DNA from: an uncultured Eubacteriales bacterium
GTDB taxonomy: Bacteria > Bacillota > Clostridia > Christensenellales > CAG-917
DNA: 64,000 nt
Assembly: GCA_900544575.1 (NCBI GenBank)
Contig: UQVO01000004.1
Coordinates: 45,020 to 109,019 of the forward strand
Reading direction: 5' to 3'
Part shown: piece after piece, positions 25,329-33,966 of the stretch
Numbering within the stretch: the first letter of the stretch is position 1
How the letters are laid out: each line of letters begins with the position of its first letter
Position numbers and translations under genes: made by a program
The notes under the pieces: generated by a model
What the model saw: the letters and a program-made list of their open reading frames with translations, nothing else
Told to the model about the DNA's origin: nothing
Database searches by the model: none

Positions 25329-26411
25329 TCAAGTTTCGATGATGTCCGCCGCCCTCAAAGACGCCAGAAGTTCGTTTATTTTGTTGGCGAGCGTTTCGGT
25401 ATTGGCGGTGGTCGCCACGTCCGCAACGGCAGTGCCGGGGGTCACGGGACCGGTCGCACCCGTAGGACCGGTGGGACCCGTCGGACCGGTGGGGCCCGTC
25501 GGACCTTCGTCACCCTGCAAACCCTGCGCACCTTGCGCACCCGCGTCACCCGTGGGGCCCGTCGCGCCCGTGGGCCCCGTCGCTCCCGTGGGACCGGTAG
25601 GACCCGTAGGACCGGTAGGACCTTCGTCACCCGTGGGACCTTGTGCGCCCTGTGCACCCGCGTCACCCGTGGGGCCCGTCGCGCCCATGGGACCCGTCGC
25701 ACCCGTAGGACCGGTTGGACCTGTCGGACCGGTGGGACCCGTCGGACCTTCGTCACCCGTGGGACCCTGCGCACCTTGCGCACCCGCGTCACCCGTGGGG
25801 CCCGTCGCGCCCGTGGGACCCGTCGCACCCGTAGGACCGGTGGGGCCGGCGCCCGTCCCCGAAGGTCCGGTCGGACCGGTTGCGCCTGTCGGTCCGGTTG
25901 CTCCCGTTGCACCTGTTGCGCCCGTGGCGCCTGTCGCTCCCTGCGTACCCGCGACGCCCTGCAAACCCTGAACGCCCTGCGGGCCTGTTGCACCCTGTGC
26001 TCCCGTGGCACCCGTCGCGCCCGTGGCACCCGTTGCACCCTGCGTTCCCGCAGCGCCCGTGGCACCCGTTGCGCCCGTAGCTCCCGTTGCGCCTGTGGCG
26101 CCTGTCGCTCCCGTCGCACCTTGCGGTATGGTAAAGGTGAGAATGGGGTTTGCTCCGCCGGTATCCGTGACGGACGCAGCGGTGCCCGGCTGTCCCGTTA
26201 TGGTCTGCCCCACCGTTACGGTCACCGCCGAAGGTCCGGTCGGTCCCGTAGGCCCCAGCGGGCCTTGCGGTCCTATCGGTCCGCGCGGACCCGTCGGTCC
26301 CGTAGGCCCCTGACAGCAACAGCTTCCGCGCGGTGCGGGTTCGGGCGTGACGTTCCCGACGCATCTGCACGGATAGCAGCCGCATACTCTGCAATATCTG
26401 TTAGAAAACAT
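25329..26411 (-). CDS. Collagen-like Gly-X-Thr repeat surface protein (BclA-like)
   Basis: 360 aa. The N-terminus is Cys-rich ([11 protein letters not shown], then SCCCQG). Collagen blocks GPTGPTG/GATGATG fill about 36-60 and 92-320, interrupted by a non-collagen segment (about 60-90, [15 protein letters not shown]). The C-terminal 35 residues ([19 protein letters not shown]...) look like a short helical trimerisation or attachment element. Thr occupies most Y positions, which in BclA-type exosporium proteins is the site of O-glycosylation. No signal peptide is visible, as in spore-surface collagens that are assembled from the mother cell. A glycosyltransferase gene is divergent at 76 bp. A spore or exosporium location is inference. 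Confidence 0.85.
   Translation of the reverse strand: MFSNRYCRVCGCYPCRCVGNVTPEPAPRGSCCCQGPTGPTGPRGPIGPQGPLGPTGPTGPSAVTVTVGQTITGQPGTAASVTDTGGANPILTFTIPQGATGATGATGATGATGATGATGAAGTQGATGATGATGATGAQGATGPQGVQGLQGVAGTQGATGATGATGATGATGPTGATGPTGPSGTGAGPTGPTGATGPTGATGPTGDAGAQGAQGPTGDEGPTGPTGPTGPTGPTGATGPMGATGPTGDAGAQGAQGPTGDEGPTGPTGPTGPTGATGPTGATGPTGDAGAQGAQGLQGDEGPTGPTGPTGPTGPTGATGPVTPGTAVADVATTANTETLANKINELLASLRAADIIET
25500..25860 (-). repeat. Three long tandem repeats within the collagen-like gene
   Basis: Units of about 117-126 bp, each containing the segment encoding [17 protein letters not shown], are repeated three times. Near-identity between copies predicts length variation by slippage or recombination and possible assembly collapse. 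Confidence 0.75.
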
Positions 26412-26486
26412 AGCGTGTCCTCCTGAAATTTATGTAAACCAAAATTCCCTACTACATCATATAAATGCAATGTCGCGGAGGTTACT

Positions 26487-27569
26487 ATGGAAGGACTGCT
26501 CTCACTTTGTCTGATTGTCAAAAACGAGGAAAAAGTGCTGGCGCGGGCGCTGGACGGAGTGCGCGCGTACGCGGACGAAATAATAATCGCCGACACGGGC
26601 AGCACGGACGGCACGAAAAAGATTGCCTCGGAATATACGGACAAAATTTACGATTTCGAGTGGAAGGACGACTTCGCCGCCGCAAGGAACTTCGCCTTTT
26701 CCAAGGCGACGTGCGAATATATAATGTGGATGGACGCCGACGACATCGTCACTCCCGAAAACGGAGTTCTGCTCGGCAAACTCCGCAAACGGCTGGAAAC
26801 CGAAAAACCCGACGTGGTTATGTGCCGCTACGACGTGGCGTTCGACGCGGAGGGGCGCGCGACGTATTCCTATATACGCGAAAGGATACTCCGCCGCGAG
26901 AACTGCCCTCCCTGGGTGGGCTGCGTCCACGAATGTATTTCTCCGCAGGGGAAAATCATATTCTCGCACTTCACGATGCGCCACGGCGAAGTCCCCGGAA
27001 AAGTGCGCGGAAGGCGCAACCTCGACATTTATCAGAAAAACATCGCCGCAGGCGTCAGGCTCGACCCGCGCCATACATTTTATTACGGAAGGGAGCTTTA
27101 CTCCAACCGCCTTTACGCCGAAGCGGTGGCTGTCCTCACGGGCGCGGTAGAGGGCGAGGGATGGGCGGTCAACAAAATCGAGTCCGGCAAGGTGCTTGCC
27201 GACTGCTACATCGCGCTCGGAAAGTACGACGAGGCGATGAAAACGCTGCTGGGCACTTTCCGTTTCGGCGAGCCGCGTGCCGCGGTTTTATGCAAGCTCG
27301 GGTCGCTGTTCAAGCGCAAAAAGATGTGGAAAGAAGCAATATATTGGTATTCGGCGGCATTAACTGCAAAAGATTTCTCCGCATACGGCGATTTCGACCA
27401 GCCCGAATGCAGGGGAATTATCCCGCTCGTGGAGCTCACGGCGTGTTACTGGCAGGACGGAGAGGAGAAAAAAGCCGTGGAATGCCACAAGACGGCGGCA
27501 GAACTGCAACCCGACCACCCTTCCGTCGTGTTCAACCGGAAGTTCTTCGAAAGCCGAGGGCTGCTCTGA
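26487..27569 (+). CDS. Family 2 glycosyltransferase with C-terminal TPR region
   Basis: 360 aa. The GT-A domain (about 1-190) begins LSLCLIVKNEE and has DTGSTDGT (about 36-43) and the metal-binding WMDADD (about 81-86). HECISPQG and a C-terminal helical-repeat region (about 200-350) with TPR-like pairs follow. It resembles SunS/SgtA-type bacterial peptide- or protein-glycosyltransferases. ATG at 26487 has CGGAGG upstream. Its gene is divergent from the Thr-rich collagen-like gene; in Clostridioides difficile a related enzyme next to bclA glycosylates the collagen, so that is the best guess for its acceptor. Confidence 0.85.
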   Translation: MEGLLSLCLIVKNEEKVLARALDGVRAYADEIIIADTGSTDGTKKIASEYTDKIYDFEWKDDFAAARNFAFSKATCEYIMWMDADDIVTPENGVLLGKLRKRLETEKPDVVMCRYDVAFDAEGRATYSYIRERILRRENCPPWVGCVHECISPQGKIIFSHFTMRHGEVPGKVRGRRNLDIYQKNIAAGVRLDPRHTFYYGRELYSNRLYAEAVAVLTGAVEGEGWAVNKIESGKVLADCYIALGKYDEAMKTLLGTFRFGEPRAAVLCKLGSLFKRKKMWKEAIYWYSAALTAKDFSAYGDFDQPECRGIIPLVELTACYWQDGEEKKAVECHKTAAELQPDHPSVVFNRKFFESRGLL

Positions 27570-27613
27570 ACGGGTTGCTCCGAATGTGCGCAAAACCCGA
27601 TTTGCGCAAAGTA

Positions 27614-27643
27614 AGGGCGCGCCCGCGGCGCGCCCTCTTTTTG
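27614..27643 (+). terminator. Terminator after the glycosyltransferase
   Basis: AGGGCGCGCC (27614-27623) pairs with GGCGCGCCCT (27627-27636), then CTTTTTG on the + strand. Confidence 0.88.
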
Positions 27644-27675
27644 ACCCGCGGGATGTCCCGCGAAGACAGTGGAAA

Positions 27676-28218
27676 TCATTTTCGGACGTCGTATATTCTG
27701 AAATTCCCGTTGCTGACGGAACGCGAAAAGAAATCGCCGTCCGACGGCATACCGTTAAAGTAGCAGTCTATGCACCCCGTGGTGCACTTGTGCCCCGCAA
27801 TCATAACGTTGACTTCCCTGCCCGCGTATTCCGCGGTCAGTTCGTCCAGAAAGGAATATATCCTGTCCGCGAAATCTTTCGGGTTTTCCACGCCGTCGTA
27901 AACCGTCGGGTCGGGGATGAGCCCGACGACAAGGCGCATATTTTCGTCGATAACCTGCCCGTCGGCGCTGCCTACGTCAAACGGCTGCAATCTCTCGTCC
28001 GTGACGACCGCCGCACCCCGCGTCGCAATCCGCGCCGTCTGCACGGCTCTTTCCTGCGGAGAGGAATACACCGCCGCGAAGGACACGCCTTTCAGCTCGT
28101 CGGCAAGCCGCTCCGCCTGCGCAATGCCAGTCGCATTGAGAGGCAGACCGTGCCGCCCCTGCATCCTCTTCTGCACGTTGAGGTCGGTCTGACCGTGTCT
28201 AACCGTATAAATTCTCAT
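27676..28218 (-). CDS. Histidine phosphatase (phosphoglycerate-mutase-like) family protein
   Basis: 180 aa from the ATG at 28216-28218, with AAGGA upstream. The catalytic RHG is at the start (YTVRHGQTDLN), a second-site arginine/glutamate pair lies in SSPQERAVQTA, and the second histidine in IAGHKC. This is the clade of small broad phosphatases (CobC/GpmB/PhoE-like). It overlaps the end of the PI-PLC-like gene by 20 bp, so it is translated from the same message. The overlap makes a joint phosphoester pathway plausible (phosphodiesterase then monoesterase), but substrates are unknown. Confidence 0.88.
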   Translation of the reverse strand: MRIYTVRHGQTDLNVQKRMQGRHGLPLNATGIAQAERLADELKGVSFAAVYSSPQERAVQTARIATRGAAVVTDERLQPFDVGSADGQVIDENMRLVVGLIPDPTVYDGVENPKDFADRIYSFLDELTAEYAGREVNVMIAGHKCTTGCIDCYFNGMPSDGDFFSRSVSNGNFRIYDVRK

Positions 28219-29467
28219 AAGTCGTTCCTTCTGAGAGCAATATGCGCACGATTTCCTCGTTGCGCGTGCGTATTTTCGCATTCACGCGGTTGTTGAAATC
28301 GCCGCGGTCGCTGTTTGCGAAATCCACCTGAAACACGGGCATTGCTTTCAGCCACATATCGAAATTCTCGTTGTCGAGCAGCGCGGCATTGTGTTTTTCG
28401 GCAAATTTCACCAACGACCACGCGCCTATGTCGCGGAACACGTCGCCGACAGTAGCTACGGAAACCGTCGCCTGCGCCTGATTTACGCGCAGTTTCCAGC
28501 GGTACAGCCTCGTGACGCTGATTTCCATCGCATAGCGCTGTATATCGTCCGCCAGCACGTCCGTCCCCATACGGTTGTGCCATTCGTGCGACGCATTCGC
28601 GTCGATGTCGAAAAAGTAAGCGGAAAAATCGCTCTCCTCCGTTTCTCCTTCGGGTATTTCGTATTCGCGCCTGTCCATAAGCACGACGCCCACGGACGTC
28701 CCGTTCTGCGTGACGTCGTTGTAGGTCAGGTCGTCAATGGTCACTCCGCCCGAAAATTCGGACCCGAACACGTTGACCTCGTCGTAATGGACGAAATCGT
28801 ATATCGTTTTGCCGTTATACTCCACCGTCGCCAGCCAGTCGTGGAAGGAGTCGAGGCTTTGGTTTTCGCCGAAATAAGTGCTCTGCAAAAACAGTATCAC
28901 GACCTCACCGGGATGTTCGTCGAGGAATTTCAGCACGTCCAGCACGTCCAGCGCGAATTCCCTGCCCAGTATATTATGCGTTGCGAACCATTCCCCGTCG
29001 TAATATGTATATTTGAAATGCAGCATCCGCGCCCCTTGCATCAGCAGTTGATACGGGGACACCACCTGCGTGACCGCCATACGATACTGAAAACCCGAGG
29101 TTATCGGAAAGACAGACTTCAACATATCGCTGCCCGGCTTGTTATCGATTGAGTTGTCGGCGCTTACGGAAAAGGAATTCGCATCGTGAGCCCCCAGCAT
29201 CGCGATGTCTATGATTCTGGGGTTTGCCTCCGTGATGCCCTCGATGTCCGCGAGCACGGTCCCGTACGCTCCGTCCGTATTCCCCGTCCCGACTCCGAGC
29301 GTACGGACGTTGAGCATCACGGCAAAAAACACCGTAAGCACGACAACAGGTATGAGCACCCCGCACAGAATGCGCGCCGTGCGCCTGCGCTTCAACCTTG
29401 CCGTCACCGCCGCCCGCTCTTCGGCGGGCACCGTCACCACCCTTGTTCCTTCAAAATCCTCTCTCAT
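28199..29467 (-). CDS. Membrane-anchored PI-PLC X-domain-like phosphodiesterase
   Basis: 422 aa from the ATG at 29465-29467. An N-terminal cytoplasmic stretch with a basic patch (RLKRRRTARIL) precedes one TM helix (about 38-58), so the rest is extracellular. The PLC-like TIM barrel follows: IIDIAMLGAHDANSF holds the first catalytic histidine and WFATHNILG the likely second, with FKYTYYDGEW and EVVILFLQ strands between. Bacterial PI-PLC-like enzymes cleave glycerophosphodiester head groups by an acid-base mechanism. An upstream in-frame extension to 29557 lacks an RBS and crosses the promoter. Co-transcribed with the histidine phosphatase. Confidence 0.8.
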   Translation of the reverse strand: MREDFEGTRVVTVPAEERAAVTARLKRRRTARILCGVLIPVVVLTVFFAVMLNVRTLGVGTGNTDGAYGTVLADIEGITEANPRIIDIAMLGAHDANSFSVSADNSIDNKPGSDMLKSVFPITSGFQYRMAVTQVVSPYQLLMQGARMLHFKYTYYDGEWFATHNILGREFALDVLDVLKFLDEHPGEVVILFLQSTYFGENQSLDSFHDWLATVEYNGKTIYDFVHYDEVNVFGSEFSGGVTIDDLTYNDVTQNGTSVGVVLMDRREYEIPEGETEESDFSAYFFDIDANASHEWHNRMGTDVLADDIQRYAMEISVTRLYRWKLRVNQAQATVSVATVGDVFRDIGAWSLVKFAEKHNAALLDNENFDMWLKAMPVFQVDFANSDRGDFNNRVNAKIRTRNEEIVRILLSEGTTYENLYG

Positions 29468-29528
29468 TTGCGTCTGCTCCCGCACAATCCTCGGCGGAGC
29501 GCTCCGGCTCCGCTTTCGTGCAAAGACA

Positions 29529-29557
29529 ATTATACAACGCCCGCGCGCTTCGCACAA
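29529..29557 (-). promoter_or_regulatory. Predicted promoter of the PLC-like/histidine phosphatase operon
   Basis: Minus strand TTGTGC (29552-29557), 17-bp spacer, TATAAT (29529-29534). Confidence 0.55.
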
Positions 29558-29921
29558 TGCCCCCTTTTTCCGCCAAGTATTCTAAAAAACGACGAAAACT
29601 ATTATACTTTCTGGCGAAATTTATAATACTTTTTCTTAAAATCCTACTGTTTAGTGGATTTTCGAAATTGCGCAAGGATTTCCTTCCTTCTTGTAAAATC
29701 ACTCTCTTTTTAAGCATTTTTCCGCGTTTGCCGAGGCAAAAACCCCGTCCGCAGCCCTCTCCGCAGGCATTCCGCACATCTCGCTCCGCGCCCGTTTCGC
29801 CTGGCGGTCGTGGCGACGGAGCGTTGCCGTTTTGCCGTCGCACCGCACTTTCCGACAATGCCGCAGTCACTCCTTTGTCTGCCGCAGAGCGAAGCCTTCC
29901 CGACCTGTGCGGACGCAAAAA

Positions 29922-29947
29922 AAAAGCTCCGCACCTGCGGAGCTTTT
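29922..29947 (-). terminator. Terminator after trpB2
   Basis: AAAAGCTCCGC (29922-29932) pairs with GCGGAGCTTTT (29937-29947), with nine Ts on the minus strand. Lies 31 bp past the stop. Confidence 0.92.
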
Positions 29948-29978
29948 AACCGTGTTTTCTGCCGTGTTTGCGGCGATG

Positions 29979-31355
29979 TCAGACTTCGGGCAGTTCGCTT
30001 TCGCCCGCGGCAAGAGATTCGTCCGTGGGAGGTGCGTCTTGCAGTTCCCCGCGCATAAAGCGGTCGTAGGACACCATATCGAAGTAGCCCGTTCCCGTCA
30101 GACCGAAGAGGATGACTTTCTTCTCGCCCGTTTCCTTGCACTTTCTCGCTTCGTCCATTGCGACCTTGATGGCGTGAGAGGATTCGGGAGCGGGAAGTAT
30201 GCCCTCCACTCTCGCGAACTCGACCGCCGCCTTGAACACGTCAACCTGGCTGACTGCGCGCGCCTCGTCGAGATAGCCGTCGTGGTAGAGCTGACTGAGT
30301 ATGGGGCTCATTCCGTGATAGCGCAGACCGCCTGCGTGCGTGGGAGCGGGCATAAAACCGCTGCCGAGCGTGTACATCTTCGCAAGCGGGGTGACCTTGC
30401 CCGTGTCGCAGAAGTCGTACGCGAACTTGCCTCGCGTCAGCGACGGGCAGCTTATCGGCTCCACCGCGATGAAGTACGGGTTGCGCTCCCCTTTCAGTTT
30501 GTCGCGCATAAACGGCGCCATCAGACCGCCGAGGTTGCTTCCGCCGCCCGCGCAGCCGATGACCATATCGGGATATACGTCGTATTTTTCCATCGCCGCC
30601 TTGCTTTCGAGCCCGATGACCGACTGGTGCAGCACCACCTGATTGAGTACGCTGCCCAGCACATAGCGGGTGTCCTTGCCCGTCACGGCGACTTCCACCG
30701 CTTCCGAGATTGCGGTGCCGAGGCTGCCGCTGGTGTTTTCGGGATGTTCCGCCAGCATTTTTCTGCCCACCGCGGTCGTATCGGAAGGAGAAGGTATGAC
30801 CTTTGCTCCGTACACCTGCATCACGGCGCGGCGCTGCGGCTTCTGCTCATAGGAGCAGCGCACCATATACACGGTGAGGTCAAGCCCGAAATATCCGCAC
30901 GCCATAGAGAGCGCGGTGCCCCATTGTCCCGCACCCGTTTCGGTCGTGACGCCTTTCAGCCCCTGCTCCTTTGCGTAATACGCCTGCGCAATCGCGCTGT
31001 TGAGCTTGTGGCTGCCGCTGGTGTTGTTGCCTTCGAATTTATAATAGATTTCCGCAGGCGTGTCGAGATACTTTTCAAGGCAGTACGCGCGCACCAGGGG
31101 CGACGGGCGGTACATCTTGTAAAAATCTCTGACTGCCTTCGGGATTTCGATGAAAGCGTCCTTGTCGTTCAGCTCCTGCTTGGCAAGCTCTGTGCAGAAC
31201 ACGGGTTCGAGTTCGGAGAGCGTCACGGGCTCGTGCGTTGCCGGATTGAGGAGGGGACGGTGGTCTGTGCGCATATCGGCACGCACGTTGTACCATTCCT
31301 TGGGCAGCTCGTTTTCGGACAGATAGATTTTGTAAGGGATTTCTTTTTTGCTCAT
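29979..31355 (-). CDS. trpB: TrpB2-type tryptophan synthase beta chain
   Basis: 458 aa, longer than TrpB1 (about 400) and matching the TrpB2 subfamily. The PLP lysine is K117 in NTSGSHKLNS, the catalytic Glu lies in TTETGAGQWG, and the phosphate-binding loop is GCAGGGSN. The N-terminal extension with MYRPSPLVRA is typical of TrpB2. It makes tryptophan from serine and indole; no trpA or other trp genes are near, so it may scavenge free indole. ATG at 31353-31355 has GGAGG 9 bases upstream. A T-box leader about 250 nt upstream controls it. Confidence 0.93.
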   Translation of the reverse strand: MSKKEIPYKIYLSENELPKEWYNVRADMRTDHRPLLNPATHEPVTLSELEPVFCTELAKQELNDKDAFIEIPKAVRDFYKMYRPSPLVRAYCLEKYLDTPAEIYYKFEGNNTSGSHKLNSAIAQAYYAKEQGLKGVTTETGAGQWGTALSMACGYFGLDLTVYMVRCSYEQKPQRRAVMQVYGAKVIPSPSDTTAVGRKMLAEHPENTSGSLGTAISEAVEVAVTGKDTRYVLGSVLNQVVLHQSVIGLESKAAMEKYDVYPDMVIGCAGGGSNLGGLMAPFMRDKLKGERNPYFIAVEPISCPSLTRGKFAYDFCDTGKVTPLAKMYTLGSGFMPAPTHAGGLRYHGMSPILSQLYHDGYLDEARAVSQVDVFKAAVEFARVEGILPAPESSHAIKVAMDEARKCKETGEKKVILFGLTGTGYFDMVSYDRFMRGELQDAPPTDESLAAGESELPEV

Positions 31356-31603
31356 AGGAATTACCTCCGTTCTTATTTTCTTGCCGGCAACGCCGGAGAA
31401 TGTCTTTTCCGTTCACCCGTTTGCGCGCACGGGCTTACACATCGTTTCCGTGCCATACCGCGCCTGCGGACAATGCGTCAAACGGGCTTTCCCCGCAACA
31501 CGCCGCCGACGTCTGTCGCCTCCTGCCCGGCCGAAACACGCTTCGTGTTTTCGACCAAACATCCGTTCCGACGCATTCGGGTTTGCAGTTTTGCCGAAGG
31601 AAC

Positions 31604-31875
31604 AAAAAACCCGACAGCAAAAACTGCTGTCGGGGACAAAGTCTTGGACTCTGCGGTGCCACCCCGCATTGACACGGCATCGCTGCCGCACCCACTCATC
31701 GACTGCCAACACAGTCAGGCTTCTTACGCGAGCTTTACGTCCTCGGCTACTCGTTGCCTTTCGCCTCGGCCCTCCGGGGCCCATATTATCGGGTTCGGTT
31801 CCTGCCGGCATCACACCGCCGCCGACTCTCTCTGAGTCCGTCACCCGTTTTCTTCCCGTCAACGGTTTGTTAAGT
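31604..31875 (-). promoter_or_regulatory. T-box leader upstream of trpB2
   Basis: On the minus strand the T-box core GGGGTGGCACCGCAG lies at 31653-31667, followed by a terminator (CCCGACAGC 31610-31618 with GCTGTCGGG 31626-31634, then six Ts). Upstream, the stem I landmarks AGAGAGAGTC and GGTGTGATGCC are recognisable. A UGG triplet at 31783-31781 lies where a specifier would be expected, which fits tryptophan, but I could not fold stem I with certainty. Uncharged tRNA binding would favour the antiterminator. Confidence 0.88.
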
Positions 31876-31882
31876 TGCCTTA

Positions 31883-31911
31883 ATACTATCACCGCTTTTT
31901 TTTGCTGTCAA
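31883..31911 (-). promoter_or_regulatory. Promoter of the T-box/trpB2 transcript
   Basis: Perfect TTGACA (minus strand, 31906-31911), 17-bp spacer, TAGTAT (31883-31888). It places +1 near 31876, right at the 5' end of the T-box. Confidence 0.85.
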
Positions 31912-32337
31912 CGGATTTTTTGCTCCTCTGCGACATTTTTTATAATAGAGTCTTCTTCCGCTCTCGGTGCGTTTTTTTGCATCGCAAAACTGCCCTCCGT
32001 TCCTGTTTCGGGCATTCTTCATCCGAGAATTCTCGCTTCGCCCGCGGCACATATGCCCGTTCTGCCATATGAGAACACGCCCTCTTTGTTCGCCCTCTCT
32101 TTTCAGACTCCCGCCGCCCTCTTAGCGTCCCCATCCTTTAATATACCGCCGCGTGGCGCGCGCCCGCGCACATTCTGCACGCATCGGGCGCGCATAACCT
32201 TCAAGAAAATTTTCGGACGTCATTGTCGCGAACGTCGTTCGCGGCGCGTCTGCGACGAATTCGACGCTCCGACAACCTCTGTCACAGCCCGAAGCGGCTC
32301 TTTTTTCCTTATTCGGCAAAATAAGCTGCAAAATCGC
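31912..32337. other. Spacer between divergent trpB2 and ABC transporter promoters
   Basis: About 425 bp with no convincing gene on either strand. Open frames here have no RBS and atypical composition. No RNA structure recognised. Confidence 0.4.
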
Positions 32338-32366
32338 TTTACAAATTTAGCGAGGTAAAGTATAAT
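32338..32366 (+). promoter_or_regulatory. Promoter of the amino-acid ABC transporter operon
   Basis: TTTACA (32338-32343), 17-bp spacer, perfect TATAAT (32361-32366), about 50 bp before the substrate-binding protein ATG. Confidence 0.75.
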
Positions 32367-32417
32367 GACACGGTAATCTCCGCCGAAACAGGCAGAGGAA
32401 CTCATCAGGAGGGATAT

Positions 32418-33224
32418 ATGAAAAAGAAAATTTTCGCACTCGTGCTCGTCGTCGCGCTCGTCGCCTCCGTCGCCGTCGGTCTCGCCGCCTGCGACAACGA
32501 CAGCAAAATCGTCACCGTCGGCTACACTCTCTATTCGCCGATGAATTATATCGAAAATAACGAGCTCATCGGCTTCGACACGGAGCTTGCCAAGGCGGTG
32601 TTCGCTGAGCTCGGATACGAAGTCGTGTTCAAGGAAATCAACTGGGGACAGAAATATGTCGAACTCAATTCGGGTTCCGTCGACTGTCTGTGGAACGGTT
32701 TCACCGCAAACGGTGCCGACGACGGCACGCCCCGCGACCAGCTTGTCGACTTTTCTTACAAATATATGATTAACAAGCAGTGCGTTGTGGTGCGTACGGA
32801 CGGCGATTACGCCAATGCGACCTTTGATATGCTCAACAGCGCAACCGTTTCCGGAGCGTTCGAAAGCGGCAGCGCCGGTGAGGAATATGTCGCAACCAAT
32901 ATGCCGAACTGCACTCATAAAGGCGCCACTTCCCAGATGACGGCGCTCACCGAGGTCAACACACGTGCTTCGCAGTTTGCAGTAGTCGATTACCTGCTTG
33001 CCAACAGCATAGTAGGTCAGGGCGATTATTCCAACCTCAAGATAATCGACGAACTCAGCTCCGAAGACGAACAGTATGCAATAGGCTTCCGCAAAGGCGA
33101 CACTCTGCGTGACGAAGTCAACGCGGTTCTCCAAAAGTTCATCGAAGACGGCACCACGCTGAAAATCGCCGAAAAATACGGCCTGCAAAACGCGCTGATT
33201 ACGGACTATTCCGTGCTCGGCTAA
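32418..33224 (+). CDS. Polar amino-acid ABC transporter, substrate-binding lipoprotein
   Basis: 268 aa. The lipoprotein signal ends GLAAC, with Cys25 as the lipid anchor. Family 3 solute-binding fold: VGYTLYSPMNYIENNELIGFD at the start of lobe 1, DLDLI-like VDCLWNGFT in the hinge, and AVVDYLLA late in lobe 2. GYTLYSP replaces the more common 'TE..YPPF' motif. Ligand class is polar amino acids by family; the specific ligand is not readable. ATG at 32418 with GGAGG 8 bases upstream. First gene of a three-gene importer operon. Confidence 0.92.
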   Translation: MKKKIFALVLVVALVASVAVGLAACDNDSKIVTVGYTLYSPMNYIENNELIGFDTELAKAVFAELGYEVVFKEINWGQKYVELNSGSVDCLWNGFTANGADDGTPRDQLVDFSYKYMINKQCVVVRTDGDYANATFDMLNSATVSGAFESGSAGEEYVATNMPNCTHKGATSQMTALTEVNTRASQFAVVDYLLANSIVGQGDYSNLKIIDELSSEDEQYAIGFRKGDTLRDEVNAVLQKFIEDGTTLKIAEKYGLQNALITDYSVLG

Positions 33225-33238
33225 GTTTGATAAACAAC

Positions 33239-33264
33239 GGGAAGGGAGCCTGAACTCCCTTCCC
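33239..33264 (+). promoter_or_regulatory. Intercistronic hairpin between binding protein and permease
   Basis: GGGAAGGGAG (33239-33248) pairs perfectly with CTCCCTTCCC (33255-33264) around CCTGAA. There is no T-tract, so it is more likely an mRNA-stabilising or attenuating element that raises binding-protein yield over permease. It also occupies the place where the permease RBS should be. Confidence 0.7.
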
Positions 33265-33272
33265 ATTTGATT

Positions 33273-33965
33273 ATGGATTTCGGTCAAGTATTCGTTTATC
33301 TGCTGGACGGGTTCAGATATACCTGCCTCATTTTCTTTTTTACGCTGCTGTTTTCGCTGCCGCTCGGTTTGCTCATGAGTTTTTGCTCGATGAGCAAAAT
33401 CAAAATCGTCAGAATTGTCATGAAAATCATCGTCTGGATTATCCGCGGCATCCCGCTGATGTTGCAGATTTTCATGATATATTATCTGCCCGGACTGCTC
33501 GGCACGGACAATATGTTTGCCCAAGTCGACCTGTACTTCATCGTGCATTACGGGCTGACGGATATGGGGCGTTTCCTTGCGGTAATCATAGCGTTTTCAA
33601 TCAACTATGCGGCATATTTTTCGGAAATTTTCCGCGGCGGCATAGAGAGCATCCCGCGTGGACAATATGAAGCCGCGCAGGTTCTCGGCATGACGCGCTC
33701 GCAGACTTTCTTCCGCATAATCCTGCCGCAGGTGACAAAACGAATATTGCCGCCGATGTCCAACGAGATAATCACTCTCGTAAAAGACACGGCTCTGTCC
33801 CGCGTCATCCTGATTTCCGAACTTATAATGCAGGCGGAAAAACTGCTTTCCCAGGCGTTAATCTGGCCGTTGTTCTTTACGGGCGTCTTCTATCTCGTAT
33901 TCGTCGGCATTCTGACGCTGATATTCCGCTTCGCAGAAAAGAAGCTGAGCTATTACAAGGTGTGA
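33273..33965 (+). CDS. Polar amino-acid ABC transporter permease
   Basis: 230 aa, five or so TM segments, HisM/GlnP type. The EAA loop is visible as EAAQVLGMTRSQTFFRIILPQ (positions about 133-153). Translation probably starts at ATG 33273; a TTG two codons upstream is an alternative. No conventional RBS is present because the preceding hairpin fills the region, so expression may depend on the hairpin state or coupling. One base separates the stop from the ATPase start codon. Confidence 0.92.
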   Translation: MDFGQVFVYLLDGFRYTCLIFFFTLLFSLPLGLLMSFCSMSKIKIVRIVMKIIVWIIRGIPLMLQIFMIYYLPGLLGTDNMFAQVDLYFIVHYGLTDMGRFLAVIIAFSINYAAYFSEIFRGGIESIPRGQYEAAQVLGMTRSQTFFRIILPQVTKRILPPMSNEIITLVKDTALSRVILISELIMQAEKLLSQALIWPLFFTGVFYLVFVGILTLIFRFAEKKLSYYKV

Positions 33966-33966
33966 T

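Larger units (their letters stand above)
29468..29978. other. 510-bp spacer between the PLC-like operon and trpB2
   Basis: Holds the PLC promoter (29529-29557), the trpB2 terminator (29922-29947) and an AT-rich centre. At 29638-29662 an AAAATCC/GGATTTT hairpin shares the 13-mer CCTACTGTTTAGT with the tmRNA terminator. No gene is visible. Confidence 0.5.

Noticed and set aside
25302-26426. Arg/Gly/Thr-rich frames on both strands over the collagen gene
   Set aside because: Every frame stays open because of the GGN-repeat structure. Only the Gly-X-Thr frame has an RBS, a terminator and a plausible fold.
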